A stretch of 10,773 nt of DNA, from positions 1 through 10,773 of the forward strand of contig CANGVB010000063.1 in the NCBI GenBank assembly GCA_947456995.1. The letters run 5' to 3'. Shown here piece by piece: positions 1-6,553 of this stretch. The number at the start of each line of letters is the position of its first letter. Position 1 is the stretch's first letter. This DNA is from Bryobacteraceae bacterium. Lineage in GTDB: Bacteria; Acidobacteriota; Terriglobia; Bryobacterales; Bryobacteraceae. The position numbers and the translations under genes were made by a program. The notes beneath the pieces are model-generated. The model searched no databases, was not told the origin of the DNA, and was given only the letters and a program-made list of their open reading frames with translations.

Positions 1-646
1 GAATCCACGTAGGCGCGCAAAGATCCCAGGGAGCAACACTCGGTTCCATCCAGATTTCCATGCGGCCGCTGGCTACCAGCATCGCGTCGTAGATGCCCCC
101 AAGGACGCGCACACACCAGAAGGTCGAGAGCCATTCGAGCAGCGGCAACCCAAATGGCGGGTTCACGGCAGCTGTGAGCTTGTTCACGCAAATTACCGCC
201 TGCTTGGGGCTGTCGATCGTGCTGGCCTTGATGGGCGTGCCATCCCAGAACGCGCCATGGCCTTTGGCGGCATAATACATTTCACCCAGCATCGGCAGGT
301 AGCAGATGCCCACAACGGGTTCGCCTTTCTCTTCGAGGCCAATCAGAATCGCCCACAGGCGGTTGTTGCGCACAAAGTCGCGCGTGCCGTCGATCGGGTC
401 AATGATCCAGCGGCGGCCACTCGTACCTTCGCGGCTGGCGCCTTCCTCACCAAGAAAGCCGTCTTCCGGAAAAGCCTGCGAGAGGATGCTGACAATCAGC
501 CGTTCGCTCTCTTTGTCGGCCCGGGTCACAGGAGAGTCATCAGACTTGGTTTCGGCGACAACGCCCTGGTTCAAAATACGGATGCAGGCCTCACCCGCCT
601 TACGGGCGGCGGATTGTGCAAAGAAAAGTTCACTTTCGTAGTTCAT
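1..646 (-). CDS. Inositol monophosphatase-family phosphatase, histidinol-phosphatase (HisN)-like, 3' end cut by window
   Basis: Reading the minus strand from ATG at 646 gives 215 residues with no stop before the window edge, so the C-terminus is missing. Seen: the metal-binding GEE at residues 66-68, the family signature DPIDGT at 83-88 followed by RDFVR, and the second signature WDLCA at 207-211. These are the Mg2+ ligand motifs of the IMPase/FBPase fold, which hydrolyses small phosphomonoesters in the cytosol. The GTRDFVR form resembles HisN-type histidinol-phosphatases more than true inositol monophosphatases (usually GTxNFxH), so histidine biosynthesis is the likeliest role, but other sugar or nucleotide phosphates are possible. 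Residues 1-20 match the usual N-terminal helix of the family, and no in-frame start lies just upstream. The start lies 27 nt from the divergent acyl-CoA ligase start and has no visible Shine-Dalgarno sequence. The family is very likely; the substrate is less certain. Confidence 0.85.
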   Translation of the reverse strand, partial: MNYESELFFAQSAARKAGEACIRILNQGVVAETKSDDSPVTRADKESERLIVSILSQAFPEDGFLGEEGASREGTSGRRWIIDPIDGTRDFVRNNRLWAILIGLEEKGEPVVGICYLPMLGEMYYAAKGHGAFWDGTPIKASTIDSPKQAVICVNKLTAAVNPPFGLPLLEWLSTFWCVRVLGGIYDAMLVASGRMEIWMEPSVAPWDLCAPTWI

Positions 647-673
647 GCAAAACGGGATGATAACATCGTCGAA

Positions 674-2425
674 ATGAGTACGCGTACCGTATTTACAGCA
701 CTGGAAGAAGCAGCCTCAAAGTATGGCGACAGCACTGCACTGATACAGCCCATGGGCGGCGGCAAAAACGCCACCTATTCTTGGAATCAATACAAGCAGA
801 TTGTGCAGGAAATTACCTGTGGATTGCGATCGCTAGGCATCCAGCGAGGCGACGTAGTAGCCATCCAGAGTGAGACGCGTGCAGAATTCTACTTCGTCGA
901 CATGGGCATCATTTCAAACGGCTCCACCGCCGCGGCAATGTACACCGTCTACCCGCAGGGCGAAGCAATTGCGAAACTGAACGCCTGCAAAGCCAAGCTG
1001 GCCTTTGTTGAGAACCCCAAAATGCTCGCCACTCTCGCAGCAAGCTTGTCCGGGGCAGAGCCCATGGACATCCGCTGGATCCTCATGACCGGCAAGGCCG
1101 AGGGTGTCATGACCCTTGATGACTTGCGCGAATTAGGACGTAAGGCGATGCAGGACGATCCGCAACTGTTTTCACGCATTTACGTCGAAACAAAGCCAGA
1201 AGATTGCGCGATTATCTATCTCACCTCAGGCTCGACAGGCGAGCCAAAGATGGGCATGGTCACCCACCGCGCGATTGTCTCAAACGTCGCTGCCGCACCA
1301 GCCGTGCTGCCTCTGGGCCCAACCGACATTACAATCGCCTTCCTGCCTAGCGCCCACATCACCCAGCGATTGGTCTTGCAGTTGATGCCATTGGCCTTCG
1401 GCATGGTGATCTATTTCAGCGAAAGCTTGTCCAAGATGCCGAAAGAAATCCAGAGTGTGCAGCCCACCTTCCTGCTGGCCCCGCCGCGGCTCTGGGAGCG
1501 CATCTACACCAACGTTGTCACGGAGATGAAGAAGAAGCCACCACTCGTGCAAAAGCTCTTCCACGGCGGGCTGGGCCTCGCGCTCAAGGCAAGCGACTAT
1601 AAGCGCGCTGACAAGGCAGTGCCCTTCTGGGTGAGTGCTCCCCTTGGCCTGGTAGACAAAGTGATCTTCAGCAAAGTGCGCGAAAAGCTCGGAGGCAAGA
1701 TCAAGCTGGCCGTCTCGGGCTCGGCACCATTGGGCAAAGATCTCGCGAATTTCTTTGGTGCAATTGGCGTCAATCTAATAGAAGGCTTCGGCTTGACCGA
1801 AGGCGGTGTGACGCACCTAAACCCGGTGAAGAAACCCATTGTTGGCTCGATCGGAAAATTACTGCCAACCGTAGAATGCAAGCTGATGCCAGATGGTGAA
1901 ATTGCCCTCAATGGCCCAACCTTGTTTAGTGGTTATTACAACGACCCTGAAGCCACAGCCAAGGTCTTTGCCGACGGCTGGTTATTGACCGGCGATATTG
2001 GTAGCGTGGATGCAGAGGGCTACTGGTACATCACCGGTCGCAAGAAAGAAGTTCTGGTTGCATCCAATGGCAAGAAGATTTATCCAAACCGCATTGAAGG
2101 CATGTTCAAGGGAGAATCTTTGATCAGCCAGGTAGTCTTGGTTGGCGACAAGCGGTCCTTTGTGACGGCCTTGTTCAGCTTGAATCCAGCGGTGGCTGAA
2201 GCCGCGACAGAGCCGGCAGAAGAGGTAATTCAGCGGCTGGTGAAAGAAGTCAATCGTAAGGTGGAGCCACACGAGCAGATTCGCAAATTCAAGATTCTGC
2301 CTCGTGAGCTTTCGATCGATCACGGCGAAGTGACTCCCACGATGAAGATCCGCAAGAGCATTGTGTTTGAACACTTTGCTGCGGAAATCAATGAAATGTA
2401 TGCAGGCAAAGAGGAGATGAACTAG
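674..2425 (+). CDS. Long-chain acyl-CoA synthetase (AMP-forming, ANL superfamily)
   Basis: A 583-residue cytosolic or peripheral enzyme that activates a carboxylic acid, probably a fatty acid, to acyl-CoA through an acyl-AMP intermediate, releasing AMP and PPi. Seen: phosphate-binding loop LTSGSTGEPK at 183-192; FLPSAHITQR near 223 and PPRLWERI around 270-277, typical of long-chain ACSL/FadD15-like members; adenylate motif GFGLTEGG at 371-378; GWLLTGD at 435-441 with the ribose-binding Asp; hinge TGRKKE at 454-459; and NGKKI at 465-469 in the C-terminal domain near the expected catalytic lysine. The open frame extends upstream to 257, but those 139 extra codons are antisense to the phosphatase gene. 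ATG 674 (start MSTRTVFTALEEAA) matches the family N-terminus. No clear Shine-Dalgarno sequence precedes it. The stop abuts the PPK2 start. Acyl chain length cannot be read from sequence. Confidence 0.9.
   Translation: MSTRTVFTALEEAASKYGDSTALIQPMGGGKNATYSWNQYKQIVQEITCGLRSLGIQRGDVVAIQSETRAEFYFVDMGIISNGSTAAAMYTVYPQGEAIAKLNACKAKLAFVENPKMLATLAASLSGAEPMDIRWILMTGKAEGVMTLDDLRELGRKAMQDDPQLFSRIYVETKPEDCAIIYLTSGSTGEPKMGMVTHRAIVSNVAAAPAVLPLGPTDITIAFLPSAHITQRLVLQLMPLAFGMVIYFSESLSKMPKEIQSVQPTFLLAPPRLWERIYTNVVTEMKKKPPLVQKLFHGGLGLALKASDYKRADKAVPFWVSAPLGLVDKVIFSKVREKLGGKIKLAVSGSAPLGKDLANFFGAIGVNLIEGFGLTEGGVTHLNPVKKPIVGSIGKLLPTVECKLMPDGEIALNGPTLFSGYYNDPEATAKVFADGWLLTGDIGSVDAEGYWYITGRKKEVLVASNGKKIYPNRIEGMFKGESLISQVVLVGDKRSFVTALFSLNPAVAEAATEPAEEVIQRLVKEVNRKVEPHEQIRKFKILPRELSIDHGEVTPTMKIRKSIVFEHFAAEINEMYAGKEEMN
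2412..2416 (+). promoter_or_regulatory. Ribosome binding site for the PPK2 gene, inside the ligase 3' end
   Basis: AGGAG lies 9 nt upstream of ATG 2426 and within the last codons of the ligase gene. It supports ATG 2426 as the start, and it means PPK2 can be initiated directly as well as by ribosomes ending on the adjacent ligase stop (TAG followed immediately by ATG). Confidence 0.7.
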
Positions 2426-3238
2426 ATGGGTGAAATCAGTTCAACACTGTTGGTGAAGCCGGGGACAAAGCTGAAGCTTGCTGACATAGATCCGGAAGCA
2501 ACGCCGGGCTGCGCAAGTAAAGAAGAAGGCCAGGCCAGGCTTGAGAAGAACATCAACCGTTTGAGCGTGTTGCAGTATCTGCTTTATGCCGAGGGCCAAA
2601 GATCAGTCCTCGCGGTTCTGCAGGGGATTGACGCCGGCGGCAAAGACGGCACGATTCGCAAGGTGATGTCCGGGCTGAACCCCCAGGGCGTTGTCGTAAC
2701 CAGCTTCAAGGCGCCTGCCGGCGAGGAAAAAGAACACGATTACCTGTGGCGCGTACACAAAGCAATGCCGCGCAAGGGACAAATTGGAATCTTCAACCGC
2801 AGCCACTATGAGGACGTCCTGATTGTGCGAGTGCACAACATGGTGCCCAAAGAAGTTTGGAAGAAGCGTTACGAACAGATCAATCACTTTGAAGAGATGT
2901 TGCACGAGAGTGGGACAGAGATCCTCAAGTTCTTCCTTTACATCTCCAAGGATGAGCAGAAGAAACGCTTCGAAGAGCGAATCTCAGACCCCGAGCGCAA
3001 CTGGAAGTTCAACGTCGAAGACCTCGAAGAACGCAAGCATTGGGATGAATACGTAGAAGCGTTCGAGGCTGCTCTTGAGAAGTGCAGCACAAGCTACGCC
3101 CCCTGGTATGTGATTCCGGCAAACCGCAAATGGTACCGCAATCTGGCCGTTTCAGAGATCCTTCTCGAGACGATGGAAGGCATGGCGATGCAGTACCCGA
3201 AGGCGACAGCCGATCTTGAAAAGATCAGCTTTGAATAG
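2426..3238 (+). CDS. ppk2: PPK2-family polyphosphate:nucleotide phosphotransferase, class III-like
   Basis: A 270-residue, single-domain P-loop kinase that transfers phosphate from inorganic polyphosphate to nucleoside mono- or diphosphates. Seen: Walker A GIDAGGKDG at 67-75; FNRSHYEDV at 123-131 followed by LIVRV; lid-region basic residues around 180-206; and the C-terminal block YAPWYVIPANRKWYRN at 224-239. The YAEGQ block (54-58), DYLWRVH (105-111) and the tail AMQYP closely recall the Meiothermus ruber-type class III PPK2 as I remember it. Class III enzymes can carry AMP through ADP to ATP using polyphosphate. Length is normal for a one-domain PPK2. The gene begins directly after the ligase stop with AGGAG at good spacing, so the two are co-transcribed and probably translationally coupled. 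The AMP-forming ligase is an obvious source of its substrate. Family is near certain; class III is inferred from remembered similarity. Confidence 0.92.
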   Translation: MGEISSTLLVKPGTKLKLADIDPEATPGCASKEEGQARLEKNINRLSVLQYLLYAEGQRSVLAVLQGIDAGGKDGTIRKVMSGLNPQGVVVTSFKAPAGEEKEHDYLWRVHKAMPRKGQIGIFNRSHYEDVLIVRVHNMVPKEVWKKRYEQINHFEEMLHESGTEILKFFLYISKDEQKKRFEERISDPERNWKFNVEDLEERKHWDEYVEAFEAALEKCSTSYAPWYVIPANRKWYRNLAVSEILLETMEGMAMQYPKATADLEKISFE

Positions 3239-3242
3239 CCCA

Positions 3243-4301
3243 ATGTCCGCCAAACTCTTCACCCCGTTTAGATTGCGCGGAGTAGAGTTTCCCAATCGTA
3301 TCGGTGTTTCACCGATGTGCCAGTATTCCGCAATCGACGGCTTTGTCAACGACTGGCATCTGCAGCACCTGGGCGCTCGGGCCGCTGGTGGCCCTGGCCT
3401 TGTGATCGTCGAGGCCACAGCAGCTAGCGTTGAAGGCCGAATCACTCACGGCTGTACCGGCCTCTGGGCCGACGCGCAAATCGAAGGCATGGCGCAAATT
3501 GCGGCCTTTGTGAAGTCGCAAGGCTGTGTAGCCGGGATACAAATCGGCCATGCGGGCCGCAAAGCGAGTGCGCAGTTGCCCTGGGAGGGCGGCGGCCCAC
3601 TCAGTGTCGATCCCTGGCAGACCGTTGCGCCCAGCGCAATTGCCTTTGATGACGGTTGGCACACACCGCGAGCGTTGACCGTCGCAGAAATTCAAGGGCT
3701 CGTACAGAGCTTTGCTGCCGCTGCCCGGCGCGCACTGGCTGCAGGATTTCAAGTAATCGAGATTCACGGCGCGCACGGGTACCTGATGAATGAGTTCCTC
3801 TCGCCATTGGTGAATCATCGTAGCGACGAGTATGGCGGCAGCTTTGAGAACCGCACGCGCTTCCTGCGCGAAGTGATTGCGGTCGTGCGTAACGAATGGC
3901 CTGAAGACCAGCCCGTCTTTCTGCGAATATCGGCCTCCGATTGGGTAGAAGGTGGCTGGACGATAGACGATTCAGTCGAGCTGGCGAAGATGGTAAAGCC
4001 ACTTGGAATCGACCTGATCGACTGCTCCTCAGGCGGCGCGGTAGCGTACGCAAAGATGCAGGTGGGCCCAGGCTATCAGGTAGCCTTTGCCGAGGCTGTA
4101 CGCAATCGTGGCGGCATTGCCACGGCGGCTGTCGGCATGATCACAGAGGCCCATCAGGCCGAGGCGATCCTCTCCAGCGGACAAGCCGATCTGGTGCTGC
4201 TGGCTCGCGAGTTCTTACGCAATCCCTATTGGCCGGTTCATGCAGCGCGGGCCTTGGGTGTCGAGCCACGCATTCCGAACCAGTATTTACGGGCGCTTTA
4301 G
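3243..4301 (+). CDS. Old yellow enzyme family NADH:flavin oxidoreductase, YqjM/NamA-like
   Basis: A 352-residue FMN-dependent TIM-barrel ene-reductase, expected to reduce activated C=C bonds of enones or similar compounds with NAD(P)H. Seen: PMCQYSA at 24-30 places Cys26 and Tyr28 exactly where the YqjM (thermophilic-like) subgroup has its flavin-tuning residues; QIGHAGRKAS at 100-109; the substrate-anion His pair in EIHGAHGYL (His175, His178); and NHRSDEYGGSFENR at 191-204. Length is that of a single-domain OYE, without the FeS/FAD half of FadH-type dienoyl-CoA reductases. ATG 3243 gives a normal N-terminus (MSAKLFTPFRLRG); an upstream in-frame TTG at 3216 lies inside PPK2 and adds nothing family-like. 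It starts 4 nt after PPK2, without a strong Shine-Dalgarno sequence, so reinitiation or coupling is likely. Its 3' end overlaps the opposing ACP gene by 15 nt. The physiological substrate is unknown. Confidence 0.9.
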   Translation: MSAKLFTPFRLRGVEFPNRIGVSPMCQYSAIDGFVNDWHLQHLGARAAGGPGLVIVEATAASVEGRITHGCTGLWADAQIEGMAQIAAFVKSQGCVAGIQIGHAGRKASAQLPWEGGGPLSVDPWQTVAPSAIAFDDGWHTPRALTVAEIQGLVQSFAAAARRALAAGFQVIEIHGAHGYLMNEFLSPLVNHRSDEYGGSFENRTRFLREVIAVVRNEWPEDQPVFLRISASDWVEGGWTIDDSVELAKMVKPLGIDLIDCSSGGAVAYAKMQVGPGYQVAFAEAVRNRGGIATAAVGMITEAHQAEAILSSGQADLVLLAREFLRNPYWPVHAARALGVEPRIPNQYLRAL

Positions 4302-4562
4302 CAGCTTATCGATTCCTTGCACCATCTCAGGAATGCTCTTGATCTCTCGGGCAGCCTCGTCGGGGATGTTGATGTCGAATTCGTTCTCGAGAGCGAAGAG
4401 GATATTGATGCCGTCGAGGGAGTCGAATTTGAGCTCCTCAAACGTAGCTTCGCGCCCGATCAGGTCAGGGCTCATCTTTTGGGTATCGGCGATTACTTTG
4501 ATTACGCGATCGGTGAGGTCTAATCCTCGATCAGCGTCTCGGACGGTTGATTGGTCGTGCAT
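4287..4562 (-). CDS. Acyl carrier protein (phosphopantetheine carrier)
   Basis: A 91-residue acidic small protein. Seen: FDSLDGINI around 46-54 with Ser48 as the expected 4'-phosphopantetheine attachment site, preceded by EELKF and followed by LENEFDINIPDE, the classical helix II/III pattern of an ACP. It carries acyl or other thioester-bound groups for a partner enzyme. The N-terminus has about 14 extra residues before the LTDRVIKVIA helix; these overlap the 3' end of the upstream deacetylase by 43 nt. ATG 4562 was chosen because no ATG, GTG or TTG codon follows until Met30, which is already past helix I. Only a weak GTGAG precedes the start, so translational coupling is likely. No ketosynthase, phosphopantetheinyl transferase or other fatty-acid synthase gene is nearby, so this is probably a specialised ACP rather than the housekeeping AcpP. 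Confidence 0.87.
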   Translation of the reverse strand: MHDQSTVRDADRGLDLTDRVIKVIADTQKMSPDLIGREATFEELKFDSLDGINILFALENEFDINIPDEAAREIKSIPEMVQGIDKLLKRP

Positions 4563-5257
4563 AGCAACTCACTGATGGTCTCAAATTTATAGCCTTCTTT
4601 CTGAAGATAAGGCAAAGCCCAGGTCAGGGCATCGAGAGTGTTCTGAATATCGGGGTTAATTTGAAGGCCCCGTCCATCATGCAAACAGATAATGCCACCA
4701 GGGCGAGCGCGGTCTGCAATCCGGCGGGCCACCTGGTCGGCAAGGTACTTCCAATCGAGGCCGATCACGGTCCACATTACGCCCATCAGGTCGTGACGCG
4801 CCTGCGCAGCCCCAAGGCCAAACCAGCGGCAACCGAAAGGAGCACGAAAGTATTTGGGGCGAAAGTACAGAACATCTTCAAAGGTCTGTTGAGCCGCTGC
4901 GATTTCACGCTCAATGTAGTCTGCGCTGCGCAGGTAAAGCGGCTTGTGGCTGTAGGTGTGATTGCCAATTTCGTGGCCACGGCAGAAGACTTCCTGTGCG
5001 ACATCCGGCAGGCGACGCACATTGGCGCCGCACATAAAGAAAGTGGCGCGGACGCCATAACGATCCAGCAGGTCGAGCAGTTCGATCGTCGATTCACTGG
5101 GCCCATCATCGAAGGTGAGGGCGAGAGTCTTGCGTCGCGCATCGCCTTTGTAGATGCTGGGGGCGAGCCAGTCGCACCAGGGCGCGCGCACAGCACAGGC
5201 CATGCCGGCAGCGGCAATGGAAATGGGGGTAAGCGGATTGCTGAGAAGCTCAACCAT
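4520..5257 (-). CDS. Polysaccharide deacetylase (NodB/CE4 family)
   Basis: A 245-residue metal-dependent deacetylase that removes N- or O-acetyl groups from a glycan such as peptidoglycan or a chitin-like oligomer. All five CE4 motifs are visible: TFDDGP at 48-53 (catalytic and metal Asp pair), NHTYSH at 99-104 (metal His100 and His104), RAPFG at 138-142, GLDWK at 166-170, and ICLHDG at 190-195 (catalytic His). It should therefore be active. Residues 7-24 are hydrophobic (NPLTPISIAAAGMACAVR) and may be a weak signal anchor, which would place the enzyme at the envelope. ATG 5257 is preferred over the longer frame from 5365, whose extra 36 codons lie inside the upstream gene and look like antisense-type random sequence. 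It starts 8 nt after the mandelate-racemase-like gene and overlaps the ACP start by 43 nt, forming a three-gene operon. Confidence 0.88.
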   Translation of the reverse strand: MVELLSNPLTPISIAAAGMACAVRAPWCDWLAPSIYKGDARRKTLALTFDDGPSESTIELLDLLDRYGVRATFFMCGANVRRLPDVAQEVFCRGHEIGNHTYSHKPLYLRSADYIEREIAAAQQTFEDVLYFRPKYFRAPFGCRWFGLGAAQARHDLMGVMWTVIGLDWKYLADQVARRIADRARPGGIICLHDGRGLQINPDIQNTLDALTWALPYLQKEGYKFETISELLCTTNQPSETLIED

Positions 5258-5265
5258 ACTGCGAT

Positions 5266-6510
5266 TTACTGATCTACTACCCACTGTACGCTGTGATCGT
5301 TGTAAACGGCCCAGGTGCCAGGTGGCTCGATGAGGGTAAAGGTGCTCCAGGGGCCCGGTTTCCAAGGGTATTTCTCGATTACAGCCTCATTCACTTCGAC
5401 GCCGAGGCCAGGCGTGCGGGGTACGATCAGGTCGCCATCCACGATGTTGAGAGGCTCTTTGAGGATCTCTTCGGCCAGTGGGAATTCGTACATGATCTTC
5501 TGCCCTGGCTTGCGGTAGAGCGGATACTCCAACCACTCAACAACGTGCTCTGGCCAGCAGATTCCGATGTGGGCGGCGGCGATGATTTCGAGCAAGGTCC
5601 CCCAACTGTGGAAGGCAAAACGCAGGTCGTTCTTCTCGATTTCAGTGAAGAGCCGGCGGCCCATCGCGTAGCCGCCCTGGCAAACGATGTCGGCCTGGAT
5701 GAAGTCAACGCAAGGGCCATGCATGAGGTCGAGAAAGCCATCCTCTGTATGTTCGTGCTCGCCTGCGGCCAGTGGCAGAATGTCCTCTTCATGCAGTGCC
5801 CGATAAAGCTCGTGCCTGTGAGGGGTGAATGGTTCTTCCAGCCAGCAAAGGTCATGGTCGGCCATCTCACGAGCCAGACGCTCCACCGTTTCAGGAGTGT
5901 AGCTACGATCCCCCATGCGCCACCAGGTGTGAGCATCCACCATGATGTCGACACCCGGGCCGAGGCGTTCGCGAATCAGACGGACGGCTTCAAGATCGGC
6001 TTCAGGCCCCATGCCGGGGCGCATCTTGTAAGCCTTAAAGCCGAGTCTGGCCACCTCAGCAGCTTCATCGGCATATCCTTGCGGCGACATGTACATGCCA
6101 GCCGAGCCATAGAGGCGGATCTTGTCTCTTACGCGGCCCCCGAGGAGTTCCGACACAGGCAGACCCTTGGCGCGAGCGGCGAGGTCATAGAGCGCTACCT
6201 CAACCGTGAAGTAGATCTTGGCCACCTGAGCATCCTGGCCGGGGCCCAGCAGAAACTGTACGCGAAGGGCGTCCGGGTCGGCCAAAGACTTACCAATGAG
6301 CCAGGGGCCAATAATCTTCTCGATCATGGCTTGAGCAGCTTCGCTGCCCTGGCCTGGAGCATAGCCGATGAGGCCATTGTCGCTAACAACGCGGATGAGC
6401 ATCGCGTCTCGCTTGTAGATAATGCGCTCGCCGCCGTGGTAGTTGAGCTTCAAAGGTTCCGGGAAAGGGAAGGTGAGCAGATGGGGCTCTACGCGCGCGA
6501 TCCGTGACAT
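5266..6510 (-). CDS. Enolase-superfamily enzyme, mandelate racemase subgroup, probable acid-sugar dehydratase
   Basis: A 414-residue two-domain enzyme: an N-terminal capping domain and a C-terminal beta/alpha barrel that binds Mg2+ and abstracts a proton alpha to a carboxylate. Seen: KxK-equivalent motif FKAYKMRPG at 158-166, here Lys162-Met-Arg164; metal ligands Asp192 (in VDAHTWW), Glu225 (LEEP) and Glu251 (AAGE); Asp274 (IQADI) and catalytic His301 (FHSWGT). The DxH arrangement (Asp192, His194) resembles galactonate- and mannonate-type dehydratases, where that His is the general acid, so an acid-sugar dehydratase is more likely than a racemase. This is inference. About 35 residues follow the usual end of the barrel region (after EKYPWKPGP). 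ATG 6510 gives a typical start. It is the first gene of the operon with the deacetylase and ACP, 43 nt from the divergent MutS homologue. Its substrate is not identifiable. Confidence 0.88.
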   Translation of the reverse strand: MSRIARVEPHLLTFPFPEPLKLNYHGGERIIYKRDAMLIRVVSDNGLIGYAPGQGSEAAQAMIEKIIGPWLIGKSLADPDALRVQFLLGPGQDAQVAKIYFTVEVALYDLAARAKGLPVSELLGGRVRDKIRLYGSAGMYMSPQGYADEAAEVARLGFKAYKMRPGMGPEADLEAVRLIRERLGPGVDIMVDAHTWWRMGDRSYTPETVERLAREMADHDLCWLEEPFTPHRHELYRALHEEDILPLAAGEHEHTEDGFLDLMHGPCVDFIQADIVCQGGYAMGRRLFTEIEKNDLRFAFHSWGTLLEIIAAAHIGICWPEHVVEWLEYPLYRKPGQKIMYEFPLAEEILKEPLNIVDGDLIVPRTPGLGVEVNEAVIEKYPWKPGPWSTFTLIEPPGTWAVYNDHSVQWVVDQ

Positions 6511-6545
6511 GTTGCCATGCTATCCCAGTGCGCTGGTTCATACTT

Positions 6546-6550
6546 AGGTG
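6546..6550 (+). promoter_or_regulatory. Ribosome binding site that favours ATG 6554 for the MutS homologue
   Basis: AGGTG is complementary to the 5' part of the anti-Shine-Dalgarno sequence, so its short 3 nt distance to ATG 6554 is acceptable. It overlaps the alternative in-frame GTG at 6548, which has no purine-rich site ahead of it. Confidence 0.4.
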
Positions 6551-6553
6551 GAC

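Noticed and set aside
257..673. An in-frame N-terminal extension of 139 codons on the acyl-CoA ligase frame
   Set aside because: It is fully antisense to the phosphatase gene, which carries clear family motifs, and the ligase family N-terminus begins at ATG 674.
4380..4397. Hairpin TTCGTTC-TCGA-GAGCGAA as a possible terminator for the old-yellow-enzyme operon
   Set aside because: The stem has a wobble pair and no U-rich tract follows on the plus strand. It encodes the conserved ACP segment LENEF, which is enough to explain it.
5258..5365. Longer deacetylase start at 5365 adding 36 residues
   Set aside because: The extra codons lie within the upstream gene's 3' end and look unlike a signal peptide. 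ATG 5257, 8 nt after that gene's stop, gives a normal CE4 N-terminus.
5293..6507. A 404-codon plus-strand open frame spanning the enolase-superfamily gene
   Set aside because: It mirrors a gene with intact catalytic motifs on the minus strand and shows no recognisable domain. Long antisense frames are common in GC-biased coding DNA.
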